Source of the DNA: CAYFIW01 sp964343265
GTDB taxonomy: Bacteria > Chloroflexota > Dehalococcoidia > Lucifugimonadales > UBA826
Reading direction: 5' to 3'
NCBI GenBank assembly: GCA_964343265.1
Contig: CAYFIW010000003.1
Span: 1-64,000, forward strand
DNA length: 64,000 bases
Shown here: piece after piece, positions 8,992 through 19,500 of the stretch
How the letters are laid out: each line of letters opens with the position of its first letter
Position numbering within the stretch: the stretch's first letter is position 1
Notes under the pieces: generated by a model
What the model saw: the letters and a program-made list of their open reading frames with translations, nothing else
What the model was told of the DNA's origin: nothing
The model's database searches: none
Made by a program: the position numbers and the translations under genes

Positions 8992-9579
8992 ATGGTTTCA
9001 ACCTTGATTTCGTCAATCACAGGTATCTTGGATACTAAAACTCCTGAATACGTAGACATTAATGTATCTGGTATAACATTCAGGCTGATCGCTCCAACGA
9101 ACACGATAGAAGAAATCGGTAGTATAGGTGAATCAGTCCAATTATTAACTTCTTTGCAATTTAGGCAAGACAACATCACCTTATATGGATTCTCAACCGA
9201 AGCAGACAGAACCGCTTTCGAAACATTAATAAACAACATTTCTGGAGTTGGTCCCAGGCTGGCCATATCTATACTGTCAACATTTGACGCTGGAACACTC
9301 GCCGCTGCAGTACAGGCAGAGGATATTAACGCATTTACAACAGTCAGTGGAGTTGGAAAAAGAACTGCCAGCAGAATAGTTCTCGAACTAAAAGGTAAAA
9401 TGGATAACGTATGGTCCTTACCGACTGAATCGGCGGCCGACGATGTTTTTGATTCTTTAACAGCGCTTGGGTATTCAGTGCCAGAAACAAGAGAAGCTAT
9501 AGCGTCTTTGCCCAGTGACCCCAAATTAACGACAGAAGACAAGTTACGACATGCTCTTCAATTTCTAACCTCAAGGTAA
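8992..9579 (+). CDS. ruvA: Holliday-junction DNA helicase subunit RuvA
   Basis: Junction-binding tetramer subunit that loads RuvB. Visible are the N-terminal OB domain (about 1-63), the two helix-hairpin-helix motifs (INNISGVGPRLA about 80-91 and FTTVSGVGKRTASRI about 114-128), and the C-terminal RuvB-binding domain (about 147-195, DDVFDSLTALGYS). The length is 195 residues, normal for the family. It begins 4 bp after ruvC. RuvB is not in this cluster, unlike the common ruvCAB order; a methyltransferase follows instead. Confidence 0.96.
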   Translation: MVSTLISSITGILDTKTPEYVDINVSGITFRLIAPTNTIEEIGSIGESVQLLTSLQFRQDNITLYGFSTEADRTAFETLINNISGVGPRLAISILSTFDAGTLAAAVQAEDINAFTTVSGVGKRTASRIVLELKGKMDNVWSLPTESAADDVFDSLTALGYSVPETREAIASLPSDPKLTTEDKLRHALQFLTSR

Positions 9580-9599
9580 GTACACGAGGTTTTTAATCA

Positions 9600-10364
9600 A
9601 TGGAAAAATCATTGGAAAGTTGGGCAGCATTTTATGACGACATATACAGGGATCTGACCGAGGATATTCCTTTCTATTTGAGTTTATTGAGTGATGACCC
9701 TTCAATCTCTGTCCTTGAGATTGGCTGTGGTACGGGAAGGATAACTCTCCCACTTTCACAAATAGGTAACGACGTTACCGGTATGGATAACTCAAAGCAT
9801 ATGCTCGAAAAACTAAAAGATAAAATAGGTTCATATGACTGTACGCCAAAATTGACATTGAAAAACATGATTAACTTCGAATTTAATGAGAAATTCGATC
9901 TTGTAATAATTCCCTTCAGGGGATTTCAATCTCTTTTAAGTGTCAGAGAACAAGAACAATGCCTTGCGTCGATAAAAAATGTTTTAGCTAACAATGGACG
10001 TCTGATCATAAATCTATTTGTACCAAGTCGAGATATGTTCGATCAAAAAGAAAACGTTAATTATTTAATAAAAGACGTTGAAAGCCTAACCCCGAATAGA
10101 AGGTTCTCAATCAAACATCGAACTAGTTTTGAAAAAAGTACCCAAATCATTAACTCATCCATTAATTTAGAAACTTCAAGCAATACACAAATAATCAGTT
10201 CTCATTGGTTGAATTTCCAACTTAGATATTTGTATCCAATGGAAGCTGAATATCTTTTCCGCAATAACGGGTATGAACCGGTGGATTTGATTGGAGACTA
10301 TAGTGGAGGAGAATTCACACAGGATAGCGAAGATATGATTTGGACGCTCAAACCTATAAAGTAA
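9600..10364 (+). CDS. SAM-dependent class I methyltransferase
   Basis: Rossmann-fold methyltransferase of 254 residues. The SAM-binding motif I is VLEIGCGTGRITLPL (about 38-52), motif II ends in VTGMDNS with an acidic residue for the ribose, and a later FDLVIIPFRGFQSL segment is motif IV. The C-terminal half (about 150-254) is a mixed beta region often seen in small-molecule methyltransferases of this group. The substrate is unknown. It sits 20 bp after ruvA and 4 bp before uvrB, so it is probably transcribed with repair genes, but that alone does not make it a DNA-repair enzyme. Confidence 0.85.
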   Translation: MEKSLESWAAFYDDIYRDLTEDIPFYLSLLSDDPSISVLEIGCGTGRITLPLSQIGNDVTGMDNSKHMLEKLKDKIGSYDCTPKLTLKNMINFEFNEKFDLVIIPFRGFQSLLSVREQEQCLASIKNVLANNGRLIINLFVPSRDMFDQKENVNYLIKDVESLTPNRRFSIKHRTSFEKSTQIINSSINLETSSNTQIISSHWLNFQLRYLYPMEAEYLFRNNGYEPVDLIGDYSGGEFTQDSEDMIWTLKPIK

Positions 10365-10368
10365 TGAT

Positions 10369-12345
10369 ATGCCTAAGTTCAAAATAGCATCTGATTTTCA
10401 GCCCACAGGTGATCAACCTCACGCAATAGAATTACTCTCGTCCGGTGTAAAAGATGGGCTCACAGACCAAACTCTTTTAGGAGTTACTGGGAGCGGTAAA
10501 ACTTTTACTATGGCCTGCATAGTAGAAGAGGTACAAAAACCTACTCTGGTTATAGCACACAACAAAACATTGGCTGCACAATTAGCGACAGAATTTAAGG
10601 AGTTTTTTCCGAACAATGCCGTTGAATACTTTGTCAGTTATTACGATTACTACCAACCAGAGGCTTACGTACCTCGTACCGACACGTATATAGAAAAAGA
10701 CGCGGATATTAATGATGAACTAGATAAGCTGCGTCATTCGGCCACAAGAGCCCTGTTAACTAGAAGAGACGTATTGATAGTAGCTTCAGTTTCCTGCATA
10801 TTCGGGCTTGGATCACCAGAAGAATATCAGGGGTTCGTAGCATCTATTCAAAAAGGGGAATCTAGAAATCGGAGTAAACTCTCTAGACAACTCGTCGACA
10901 TGCAATACGAAAGAAATGACTTTGATCTCTCACGGGGTAAATTTAGAGTTAAGGGTGACACTTTAGAAATAATGCCAGCTTATGAAGAACTTGGAGTAAG
11001 GATAGAATTCTGGGGAGACGAAATTGAGCGAATTATGCAGATAGACCCATTAACTGGAGAAATACTTACGGAAAAAGACTTCGTCGAAATATATCCAGCT
11101 AAACACTTTGTGACCTCAGAAGAAAAACTCAATTTGGCAATCAAAGATATTCAAGAAGAATTGACTAGCCATCTAAAAAAACTAAAAGCAGAAGGTAAGC
11201 TACTTGAAGCTCAACGCCTTGAATCGCGAACCCAATATGATTTAGAGATGTTAGAAATGGCAGGCTATTGTGCAGGAGTAGAAAATTATTCGAGACACCT
11301 TTCGCAAAGAGAAGCAGGTAGTACTCCCCACACTCTTTTGGACTACGTACCCGATGACTTCCTTCTTTTTGTGGATGAATCACACATGACCCTCCCTCAA
11401 ATAAGAGGTATGTATAAAGGAGATAAATCGAGAAAAGAGACTTTAGTGGAATATGGATTTAGACTCCCTTCGGCATTAGATAACAGACCATTAAATTTCG
11501 AGGAATTTGAAAATCGTGTACACCAATCTATATACGTTTCAGCAACTCCAGGTCCTTACGAATTGGAGAAAAGTGGAAGCGTCGTAGAACAAATAATTCG
11601 TCCAACCGGACTTCTGGATCCACTCGTAGAAATAAAACCGGTCAACGGTCAGATCGATGATCTACTGGAACAAATACAAATACGTGTATCTAATGGAGAA
11701 AGATGTCTCGTTACAACTCTAACTAAGAGAATGTCTGAAGAATTATCTGATTATTTGAAAGAAATAGGAATTAGAACTCATTATCTTCACTCTGAAATCG
11801 ACACCCTAGAAAGAGTCGAGATTCTTAGAGACCTACGCCTTGGTATATACGACGTTGTAGTAGGTATAAATTTACTTCGGGAAGGCTTAGATCTTCCCGA
11901 AGTAAGCCTTGTTGCCATTTTAGATGCTGATAAGGAGGGATATCTGCGGTCATCTACTGCACTAACTCAAACGATTGGTAGGGCAGCTAGACATATAAAT
12001 GGCAAAGTAATTATGTATGCTGACCGAATAACAGACTCTATGAAGCAATCTATAGGTGAAACAGAAAGAAGAAGAAAAGTACAGGAAATTCATAATCGAG
12101 AGAATAGGATAACCCCTGAAGGAATTCAAAAAGCAATACACGACATTACGGAAAGAGTGAGAGAAATTGCCGCACCAGAAAAGGGGGACTTGATTACCAG
12201 CCAAGACCTTCCTAAAGAAGATATTACAAGGTTGATCAAAGATCTTGAAACTCAAATGAAGCTTGCTTCTAAATCTCTAGAGTTTGAGAAGGCAGCCCTA
12301 ATTAGAGATCAAATCGTTGACTTGAGGAAGGTTTTATCCGATTAA
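10369..12345 (+). CDS. uvrB: Excinuclease ABC subunit B
   Basis: Damage-verifying helicase of nucleotide excision repair, working with UvrA and UvrC. The Walker A box is GVTGSGKT (38-45). Also present are the beta-hairpin region around YYDYYQPEAYVP used for strand separation, LFVDESH (Walker B), VSATPGPYE, and helicase motifs V/VI with GINLLREGLDLPEV and QTIGRAARH. A C-terminal UVR motif (about 620-655) binds UvrC. The 658-residue length is standard. It is last in the repair run. A new promoter starts immediately after its stop. Confidence 0.97.
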   Translation: MPKFKIASDFQPTGDQPHAIELLSSGVKDGLTDQTLLGVTGSGKTFTMACIVEEVQKPTLVIAHNKTLAAQLATEFKEFFPNNAVEYFVSYYDYYQPEAYVPRTDTYIEKDADINDELDKLRHSATRALLTRRDVLIVASVSCIFGLGSPEEYQGFVASIQKGESRNRSKLSRQLVDMQYERNDFDLSRGKFRVKGDTLEIMPAYEELGVRIEFWGDEIERIMQIDPLTGEILTEKDFVEIYPAKHFVTSEEKLNLAIKDIQEELTSHLKKLKAEGKLLEAQRLESRTQYDLEMLEMAGYCAGVENYSRHLSQREAGSTPHTLLDYVPDDFLLFVDESHMTLPQIRGMYKGDKSRKETLVEYGFRLPSALDNRPLNFEEFENRVHQSIYVSATPGPYELEKSGSVVEQIIRPTGLLDPLVEIKPVNGQIDDLLEQIQIRVSNGERCLVTTLTKRMSEELSDYLKEIGIRTHYLHSEIDTLERVEILRDLRLGIYDVVVGINLLREGLDLPEVSLVAILDADKEGYLRSSTALTQTIGRAARHINGKVIMYADRITDSMKQSIGETERRRKVQEIHNRENRITPEGIQKAIHDITERVREIAAPEKGDLITSQDLPKEDITRLIKDLETQMKLASKSLEFEKAALIRDQIVDLRKVLSD

Positions 12346-12351
12346 ATTAAA

Positions 12352-12381
12352 TTGACAGTCGTTTAACTAAATCGATACAAT
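12352..12381 (+). promoter_or_regulatory. Strong candidate promoter for the SufT-like/Mrp pair
   Basis: Perfect TTGACA (12352-12357), an 18-base spacer, and TACAAT (12376-12381, five of six matches to TATAAT). It starts six bases after the uvrB stop codon. Predicted initiation near 12388 gives a leader of about 60 bases before the ATG at 12447. Confidence 0.65.
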
Positions 12382-12446
12382 CTATTCCTGACCATATTGG
12401 TCAACATCGGCCAGTAATATAACCATACAAATACTAGGATAAAGTA

Positions 12447-12761
12447 ATGTCCCAATCTGCAACCGTAACTAAAGACGAGGTTCTTGAAGCGTTAAGAGAT
12501 GTATATGACCCAGAAATTCCTGTTAATATCGTCGATCTAGGACTCGTGTACGAAGTTGATGTGGATGATGGAGATGTGGACGTTCAAATGACTCTAACAT
12601 TTGCTGGCTGCGGCATGGGACCGTACATTGCGCAACAAGCAGAGTGGCGTTTGGCAGAGCTTGAAGGAATCGAAGACATAAATGTTGACCTTGTATTTGA
12701 CCCTCCTTGGACTCCTGAAATGATTACAGAGGAAGGTAAAAAACTACTCGGACTTGACTAG
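12447..12761 (+). CDS. sufT: SufT/MIP18-family (DUF59) iron-sulfur assembly protein
   Basis: A 104-residue single-domain protein of the DUF59/FeS-assembly family. The motif VYDPEIPVNIVDLGLVY (about 18-34) and the TFAGCGMGPYI stretch with the conserved cysteine (Cys in motif TxxxC) mark the family. Such proteins help deliver Fe-S clusters in the cytosol, often next to an Mrp-type ATPase, as here (51 bp upstream of it). PaaD-type phenylacetate proteins share the fold but occur with paaABC genes, which are absent. Confidence in the family is high and in the exact role moderate. Confidence 0.88.
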   Translation: MSQSATVTKDEVLEALRDVYDPEIPVNIVDLGLVYEVDVDDGDVDVQMTLTFAGCGMGPYIAQQAEWRLAELEGIEDINVDLVFDPPWTPEMITEEGKKLLGLD

Positions 12762-12812
12762 GACACCATATCACTTTAGTCGAAATCGTCTGAAATACTA
12801 CTGGAGATCCCT

Positions 12813-13619
12813 ATGAGTCAGCAAAACCCTGCTCAAGCTCGTGCCCGTATAGAATCTATGAAGCGCCAATTCGAGCAAAAGCGTCAAATAGACGAAGCTC
12901 TGTCCGGGATAAAATGTAAAATTGGTGTTTACAGTGGGAAAGGCGGTGTTGGTAAAACAACCGTAGCTGTAAATCTCGCAGCTACCCTTGCAAATGATGG
13001 ATCCAAAGTGGGTATTTTGGACATTGATATTGACTGTCCAAATGTAGTGAGGGCAATTAATTTATCAGATCAACCTCAAATCAACGAATCAAAAAAAATG
13101 ATTCCGCCAGAAAAATTCGGGATCAAGGTTATGTCAATGGCATTCTTTCAGGAGAATGAAGATGAGGCCATTATATGGCGTGGACCTATGATTCATAATG
13201 CAATAAATCAAATGTTGCAGTCCACCGAATGGAATGACTTAGACTACCTAATTGTAGATTTACCTCCAGGAACGTCAGACGCCCCTCTAACAATAATGCA
13301 AGTACTAACTATGGACGGATTTGTAGTTGTAACAACCCCACAAGAGCTAGCGAAGATAGATGCTAAACGTAGTATAAACATGGTGAGGAAGTTACAAGTC
13401 AATGTTTTGGGAGTAGTTGAAAACATGTCAGGCGGTGTTTTCGGCAGTGGGGCAGGCATGGAAATAGCTGAAGAATTAGATATTCCTTATTTAGGAAGCA
13501 TAGGATTAAGGCCCGATTATCAGGACACCTCAAAGCCCACATCATTGATCAACAACGAAATTCTAGATGAGTATAGAGGAATATCTTCGAAGGCACTAAC
13601 TACTTTGGGACATGGCTAG
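12813..13619 (+). CDS. Mrp/NBP35 (ApbC)-family P-loop ATPase
   Basis: Deviant-Walker ATPase, 268 residues, proposed Fe-S cluster carrier. The P-loop SGKGGVGKTT is at 41-50 with the second lysine typical of the SIMIBI class. A DIDIDCPN switch I segment and a LIVDLPPGTSD motif are visible. An N-terminal stretch of about 30 residues is Gln/Arg/Glu-rich and probably helical. The CxxC pair that follows VENMS in ApbC/Mrp proteins and bridges a cluster between subunits is absent here: the corresponding region reads VENMSGGVFGSGAG. The role in cluster carriage is therefore less certain. It pairs with the SufT-like gene upstream. Confidence 0.85.
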   Translation: MSQQNPAQARARIESMKRQFEQKRQIDEALSGIKCKIGVYSGKGGVGKTTVAVNLAATLANDGSKVGILDIDIDCPNVVRAINLSDQPQINESKKMIPPEKFGIKVMSMAFFQENEDEAIIWRGPMIHNAINQMLQSTEWNDLDYLIVDLPPGTSDAPLTIMQVLTMDGFVVVTTPQELAKIDAKRSINMVRKLQVNVLGVVENMSGGVFGSGAGMEIAEELDIPYLGSIGLRPDYQDTSKPTSLINNEILDEYRGISSKALTTLGHG

Positions 13620-13624
13620 ACCTA

Positions 13625-13652
13625 CTTCTCAAAAAAGCAGCTAGTATATTTA
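13625..13652 (-). terminator. Possible weak rho-independent terminator of tal-pgi
   Basis: On the minus strand, just past the pgi stop, AGCTA and TAGCT can pair (5 bp, 7-base loop) and are followed within three bases by a run of six T. The stem is short, so efficiency is doubtful. On the other strand there is no T-run, so it does not look bidirectional. Confidence 0.3.
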
Positions 13653-13655
13653 GCT

Positions 13656-15260
13656 TTACTGGCCAGCAACACCCAAAACTATCTGTTTTAGTTTTTCGTT
13701 GAGATCTTTTTCAACATTCACGCGTACTATTTTTTTACCAGACTTAAGAAGAACATCAAGGTCACCGTCAGCCTGAGCCTTTATAAGCTCATTAAAATTA
13801 TAATCTCGTCCAGAAAGATCAAGGTTTTCTGGGATTCCATCATCAATTAGCTGTATGAATTTACCTGTTCTGGGACCACCTTTATGAAATTGTCCTGTCG
13901 AATGTAAATAAGCAGGACCAAAAGCATATGTCACTGGGATAGCAAACATATTCATCAATTTATACTTAAATTCCTCCAAAGCTGACTCAACAAAATCACT
14001 TGGGGCTAAATATGCCAATATTGCTATATAGTCCTTATCAATTAGGCCATCTAGCATCTCCTTTACAGAACTAATCTCACTAGATTGTATCTTTTTCCCT
14101 GCTTCTTTATTCCCTAAAAAGACTCTTGAAGAAGCTTTAGATTCCTCTACTTGAGGCTGGTCGAAAGGGTTAACTCCAATAAGCGAACCTAAAACAGCTG
14201 TTGCAACCTCCCATTTCATAATCTCCCTACCAAATTCCTTCCCATCAGTAATTTTACAAGTTAGAGATTCTAAAAGCTCTATGTCGTTCCCAAAAATATC
14301 GCTGTCTGAAACTGTGTCATACCTGTGATTTTTGGGGCTATTATCATTAATATAAATAGTAGAACAGTGATTTTTCAAAAAATGATAGGTCTTATTTTTA
14401 GACCCAATTACCGGAAAGATGCCTTTACCTGATTTTCCCAGGCTCTCAGCCAATAATTGTTCAATCCATGATGAAAAGCAAGTAAGTGATTCATCTGGAA
14501 CCAACAGTGCAGTAGGACGCTTATTTTTTAAAGATTCAACTAAAAAATTGATTAATACGAACAAATCATTCTCATGATCATTGGCAATAAATCTGTTTTT
14601 TGCCTCCAAGGCACCTTCAAGTATTTTTTTTATGTCAACTCCTTGAAAAGCGGCGGGATACAAACCAAAAGGAGTGAGAACTGAATATCTACCACCTACG
14701 TCTCTATACCCATGAATTACGTCTCTAAATGAAAGTTCAACAGCCATTTTTTCTAACGGTGAACCAGGATCAGTAATCGCCACAAATCTGCTCCCGACAT
14801 CCATTTCGTTTTTATACTTCCTTACAAAATCATAGAAGTACTCAGACAGATTTAAAGTTTCTACTGTGGATCCAGACTTGGACGAAACGACAAAAAGTGT
14901 TTTATCAACTTCAATTTTTTCCTGGAGGCGCAATATTGTCTCAGGATGAGTGGAATCGATGAATGATACGAGGGAATCTTTGCAAATATCAGAGAATTGA
15001 ATAATAGATCTAGCCCCAAGGGTACTCCCGCCCTGCCCTATCACTATCAAATTTTTAAACTCCGTCCTGAGAGAGTCTATTGAAGAATATAATCGATCGT
15101 ATTGTTCTATCATTCTTTCCGGAGCGTCAATCCATCCAAGTGGGATGTCTGATATGGATTCAGACGATGGCCACAAAGATGTATCTCTATCAAATAGTCC
15201 ATCGACTATTCGATGTATCAGACTGGCGTCTGAGCGAACCGAGCAGTAATCGGGCTCCAT
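13656..15260 (-). CDS. pgi: Glucose-6-phosphate isomerase (type found fused to transaldolase)
   Basis: Interconverts glucose 6-phosphate and fructose 6-phosphate. Two SIS-type sugar isomerase domains are visible: the first with NLIVIGQGGSTLGARSI (about 69-85) and SSKSGSTVETLNLSE (about 127-141), and the second with the SAFGPAYLHSTGQ-like segment (YAFGPAYLHSTGQFHKGG, about 443-460). The 534-residue sequence resembles the C-terminal part of the bifunctional transaldolase/PGI proteins known from cyanobacteria and other phyla. Here the transaldolase is a separate gene 19 bp upstream, with a proper stop and a new ATG. No frameshift is needed to explain the separation. Confidence 0.88.
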   Translation of the reverse strand: MEPDYCSVRSDASLIHRIVDGLFDRDTSLWPSSESISDIPLGWIDAPERMIEQYDRLYSSIDSLRTEFKNLIVIGQGGSTLGARSIIQFSDICKDSLVSFIDSTHPETILRLQEKIEVDKTLFVVSSKSGSTVETLNLSEYFYDFVRKYKNEMDVGSRFVAITDPGSPLEKMAVELSFRDVIHGYRDVGGRYSVLTPFGLYPAAFQGVDIKKILEGALEAKNRFIANDHENDLFVLINFLVESLKNKRPTALLVPDESLTCFSSWIEQLLAESLGKSGKGIFPVIGSKNKTYHFLKNHCSTIYINDNSPKNHRYDTVSDSDIFGNDIELLESLTCKITDGKEFGREIMKWEVATAVLGSLIGVNPFDQPQVEESKASSRVFLGNKEAGKKIQSSEISSVKEMLDGLIDKDYIAILAYLAPSDFVESALEEFKYKLMNMFAIPVTYAFGPAYLHSTGQFHKGGPRTGKFIQLIDDGIPENLDLSGRDYNFNELIKAQADGDLDVLLKSGKKIVRVNVEKDLNEKLKQIVLGVAGQ

Positions 15261-15279
15261 CCAGTTTTCCTAGCAATTA

Positions 15280-16407
15280 CTACTTAGATTCTGTCAGTAA
15301 AGATTTTCGCTTCGCCGAAATATTATGTATCAGGTTATCAAAAGAATCTGCAAACTGCTTTACCCCAGCCTCAACCAGCAGATCCGTTATTTCGTTCAAG
15401 TTTATCCCCGAATTCCTTATAAGATTTAGGTGCGCTATGGCTTCATCTACACTCTTTTCTATCGTGGATCTAGGAGACCCATGATCGTTATAAGCCTCTA
15501 GAGTGGCGTCTGGCATCGTTGTCACAGTATCTGGCCCTATCAATTCTTCTACGTATAACACATCACTGAAGTCCGGGTTCTTAGTGCTCGTACTAGCCCA
15601 CAATGGCCTTTGCACTTTTGCACCTACAGACTTCAATGATCCAAACCTATCAGAATTAAAACTTCTCTGAAAATCTCGATAGGCAACTTTGGCATTTGCG
15701 ATAGCAGTTTTTCCTATTAAGTCTTTTTTATCAGGCAGATCCTTAGTGAGTATGGTATCAACTGCTGTATCTACCCTGCTTACAAAAAAAGAGGCAACTG
15801 ACGATACTTTCGAACAATCTCCTCCAGCAGCATGAAGTTTTTCCAATCCTGATATGTAAGCCTCTCTAACTTCAGAATAAGCTTCAGAAGAAAAAATTAA
15901 AGTGACATTTACGTTGATACCTTCAGATATTAAGGTTTCTATTGCGGGTATGCCTGCCTTAGTACCAGGTACCTTTATCATTAAATTTGGCCTATCAACA
16001 TCAATAAACAATCTTCTAGCTTCTCTAATTGTGGCATCCGTATCGTTTGCCAAATGCGGGTTTACCTCTAAAGACACAAACCCATTTTCACCATTTGTGA
16101 GTTGATATTGAGACATTAATACATCTGCAGCCGATCTGATATCTGTTATTGCAATAGCTTCATAAACATCAATATCAGAAACATCCCCATGATTGAAATT
16201 AGAAATGTCCGAGTCATAAATAGAACTCGAAGCAACAGCCTTTTCAAAAATAGATGGATTTGAAGTTAAACCTTTCACGCCACTTGATACTATTTCAGCC
16301 AGTTGTCCGTCTTGAATAAGCTCGCGGCTTATATTGTCGTACCAGACCGATTGTCCTAATTCACTAAGTTTATTCAATACACTAGATTCAGTCATGAAGA
16401 TCTCCAA
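15280..16407 (-). CDS. tal: Transaldolase
   Basis: Pentose-phosphate enzyme moving a dihydroxyacetone unit between sugar phosphates. The 375-residue length fits the long Actinobacteria/cyanobacteria-type Tal. The N-terminus WYDNISRELI and GVKGLTSNPSIFEKAV are typical; the Schiff-base lysine lies in LMIKVPGTKAGIPAI; RPLWASTSTKNP is the conserved C-terminal loop. The downstream gene is pgi, which in some relatives is part of the same polypeptide. The ORF opens MEIFMTESS, so the true start may be the ATG at 16395, four codons in, giving MTESSVLNKL. Confidence 0.92.
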   Translation of the reverse strand: MEIFMTESSVLNKLSELGQSVWYDNISRELIQDGQLAEIVSSGVKGLTSNPSIFEKAVASSSIYDSDISNFNHGDVSDIDVYEAIAITDIRSAADVLMSQYQLTNGENGFVSLEVNPHLANDTDATIREARRLFIDVDRPNLMIKVPGTKAGIPAIETLISEGINVNVTLIFSSEAYSEVREAYISGLEKLHAAGGDCSKVSSVASFFVSRVDTAVDTILTKDLPDKKDLIGKTAIANAKVAYRDFQRSFNSDRFGSLKSVGAKVQRPLWASTSTKNPDFSDVLYVEELIGPDTVTTMPDATLEAYNDHGSPRSTIEKSVDEAIAHLNLIRNSGINLNEITDLLVEAGVKQFADSFDNLIHNISAKRKSLLTESK

Positions 16408-16559
16408 ATCGAAACTGATATTCCAAATTTTTTTTTTGATGACTTAAATATTAGCATTTGACTGCTACTGTTAGGGTAGAACCAACCCTTCCACTATTTG
16501 AGATGAGCATTTAATGAATTAAATAAATATTCACCAAATCTACAATTCATCTTGATTAT

Positions 16560-19500
16560 CTACATAGTCAGGCGACGATAAAGCACCAATAACCTTTCAG
16601 GAAGATCATTTATGTCTTCTAAGATTTCATATCCCATATCAGAACACATCGTTTTCAGATAATCATGTCCATTCTTATCAACAGTAAGGCAAAAGGAATT
16701 AATCCCCTTCGCCTTTGCTTCGTCAAGTGCCATCCTCGTGTCATGAACGGCATACTCTTTTTCGACGCCCTCCCTACTGTATCCTCTATCCTGAGGTCGA
16801 CCGTCACTTATTAAGAATAATATTTTTGTTCTAGCATCTGTCTGATCGAGTTTATGCGCTGTATGTCTTATGGCTGGCCCCATTCTGGTTGCATGTAATG
16901 GAGCAATCCTATCTATCCTTTTCTTAACCCTATCAGTAAAATTTTCCTGCAAGTCCTTGATCGTATAAAACTCCACGTTTTCACGTCCATAACCTGAAAA
17001 TCCGTAAATACCATAGAGGTCGCCAATAGCCTCTAGAGCGTTTATCAATAGAACCATTGACTCTTTCTCAACATCGATTATCCTCTTGTAGGATCTCCTC
17101 ATCTGCTCCCCTCGCCTCGTTCTCAACCAAACCATATATTCGACCGGGTCGTCAGGAGCGTCCCAGTCATCTTGATTTTTCTTTCCTTCATCTATTGCCT
17201 CAGCAGTAGATGCACTGGTATCTAGAAGAAAAGCAACCGCGACATCACGTTGTACTTTGTTACGACGCCAATAAAATTTCTCGTCAGGACTATTTCCAGT
17301 CTTGATGTCAATCATATTTTCGATAACATCATCTATATCAATATCTTCCCCATCAATCAATTTTCTTTCTTTTCTGAACATCTCTGGAACCATCATTTCA
17401 AATTGACGCCTGATTCGTGTTACCAATGTTCCATACTCGTGAAGTGTGGTTCCAAAGTAACCGCCGTCTCCCTCTTGCATAGTCTTTTGTCGCACTATGC
17501 ACCATCTGGGTTTGTAGTCATCTGCCCTGAAGTCCCATTCATCGTAAACAAAAGTTTCAGGCTCTACGGAATCTAGCTCCCCACCTTCTTCATCTACGTG
17601 CACAAATGGACCCTGAGAATTATCAGGAGATTGAGGTATATCAGCTCCCGCTTCTTTAATAATGTTATCCGCAAACATACCACTTGATTCTTGAATCTCA
17701 CCCTGCATCGCTTGAAGATCCAATTCAGCGCTATTTTCGAGTAGTTCTTTTAGTTGTTCTTGTGTAAGAGGTTCACCTTCAGCCTGTCCCATTTGATCTT
17801 GTTGTTGCATTCTTAGTTCTGTCATAAGTTGGGCTAATTCCGGCTTGAAATCTCCTCTGTAATCCACATCCTGTATGGACTCATATTCTTCCTCTCCCTC
17901 AGGTCGGAGTTCCATCTCCATTCCGAGACCAATTTGCTGAAGAAGTTGTTCCATATCATCCGGATCAACATATTCTTCTTCGTCCTCATCCTCAAAATCC
18001 ATATCATTCCAATCTTCAGGAGGAATTTCTTCGTTAGGGATACTAGAAATAATTGCATATATCCTTAGAGAAGCCTCTGCGGCATCTTCAACGGTGGCTT
18101 CTGACACCAAAACCCTTCTTGCAATTGTTGCCACTTTTTTAGCTTCCTCAGCAAATTTGACAGGAGCAGCTACACCTTCATACTGCTGCAAACTAAGCCT
18201 AACCATGAATTCAACCATAGCTTCTCTAGCCGGCAGTTCTTTAATATCAGGCCTATTTTCGTGGGAATCCTGTTGGACTTGTACATAGGATGATTTTATT
18301 CCCGGATATTCATTTTTTACTCTTGCATCCAACCTTCCATCTTCAACCACAGTAAAAATATCCAATGCTAATTTGCGATCCTCAAACAGATCGAAAAAAC
18401 GCTGCATATCCGTCAGCCAAGCTCTTTCAATCCCAGAATCCATCAATCCTTCACTATCTTCATCAAGTCCCTCTAATAGATTATCTGGGTCATCTTCTTG
18501 ACCCAGATAATCCCTATTCTTTAGATCAACAGCTTCAAATCTTTTTGATTCCAAAGTAGCCCTGAGATCGTCAAATAATTTTGAAGACTCATCAAACTCG
18601 AAACTAAAACTCCCAAATTCAAGATGCGCGACCTGATGTGTAGATACAACTTTAAACCAAGAAAAATTTTCGTCCTTGGATTGATATCTATCGACCACCG
18701 TAGGAACAAAGACAGTTGATCCCTCTGTTGTGGGTGACTCATTAGAAACCCAACCTATATTCTTCTCAACAAGATCCCCAGTCTGTGCCAGTTTTATTTC
18801 CGCTCCCGCCAATCCCCTACAATACATTTCCATAACTGACTTGATTCTATCGAATTCTATGCCACTCGAAAGTGATTCGATGACATTCTCTGAATGGGCA
18901 GATTCTATTTTAAAAAATGCCAACCCACCATCTTTGTTTTGTTCAAGAACATGAAGTCCCTCTTCATACCATCGACCCAATTGAACAATCGTAAGTTTAT
19001 CTAAGACATTTGGGGCGGATTTAATGAATTCTGGCATAGCCAAAGGCTCTTTCTTGACTAAATCTTCAGATAATCCAAGAACGATACTATGGTAATTATC
19101 ATCGAGTTCTGACAATGCCTGGGAAATATCCAGCATAGTCCCTGGAATATTTGTACCCCCATTACGTACTAAATTCTCTGCTAACTCCATGAATCTAAGT
19201 CTTTGGTCTGAATCGATTCTTGGCAAAGCTTTAGCTCCAGCCTCAAAAAAACTTTTTACCTCACGCCAGCCCGTTTCCACCAAGGTACTTGCGAGAGATA
19301 AAAAAGCATCTTTATCATCACCAACTAGAGGGAAAATCTCCTCACCGAGAACGAGGCATTCAGAAGAAAGATCATAGGATCGATGAGATAGAGAATCAAG
19401 AAATGCCGAAAATCTCTCGAGTTCTTGAAAAGTTAAACTGTCTAGAAGAGAAGAACTATGGGCGAAAAACCTACATGCTAAAGTACTAGATTTCCACGTA

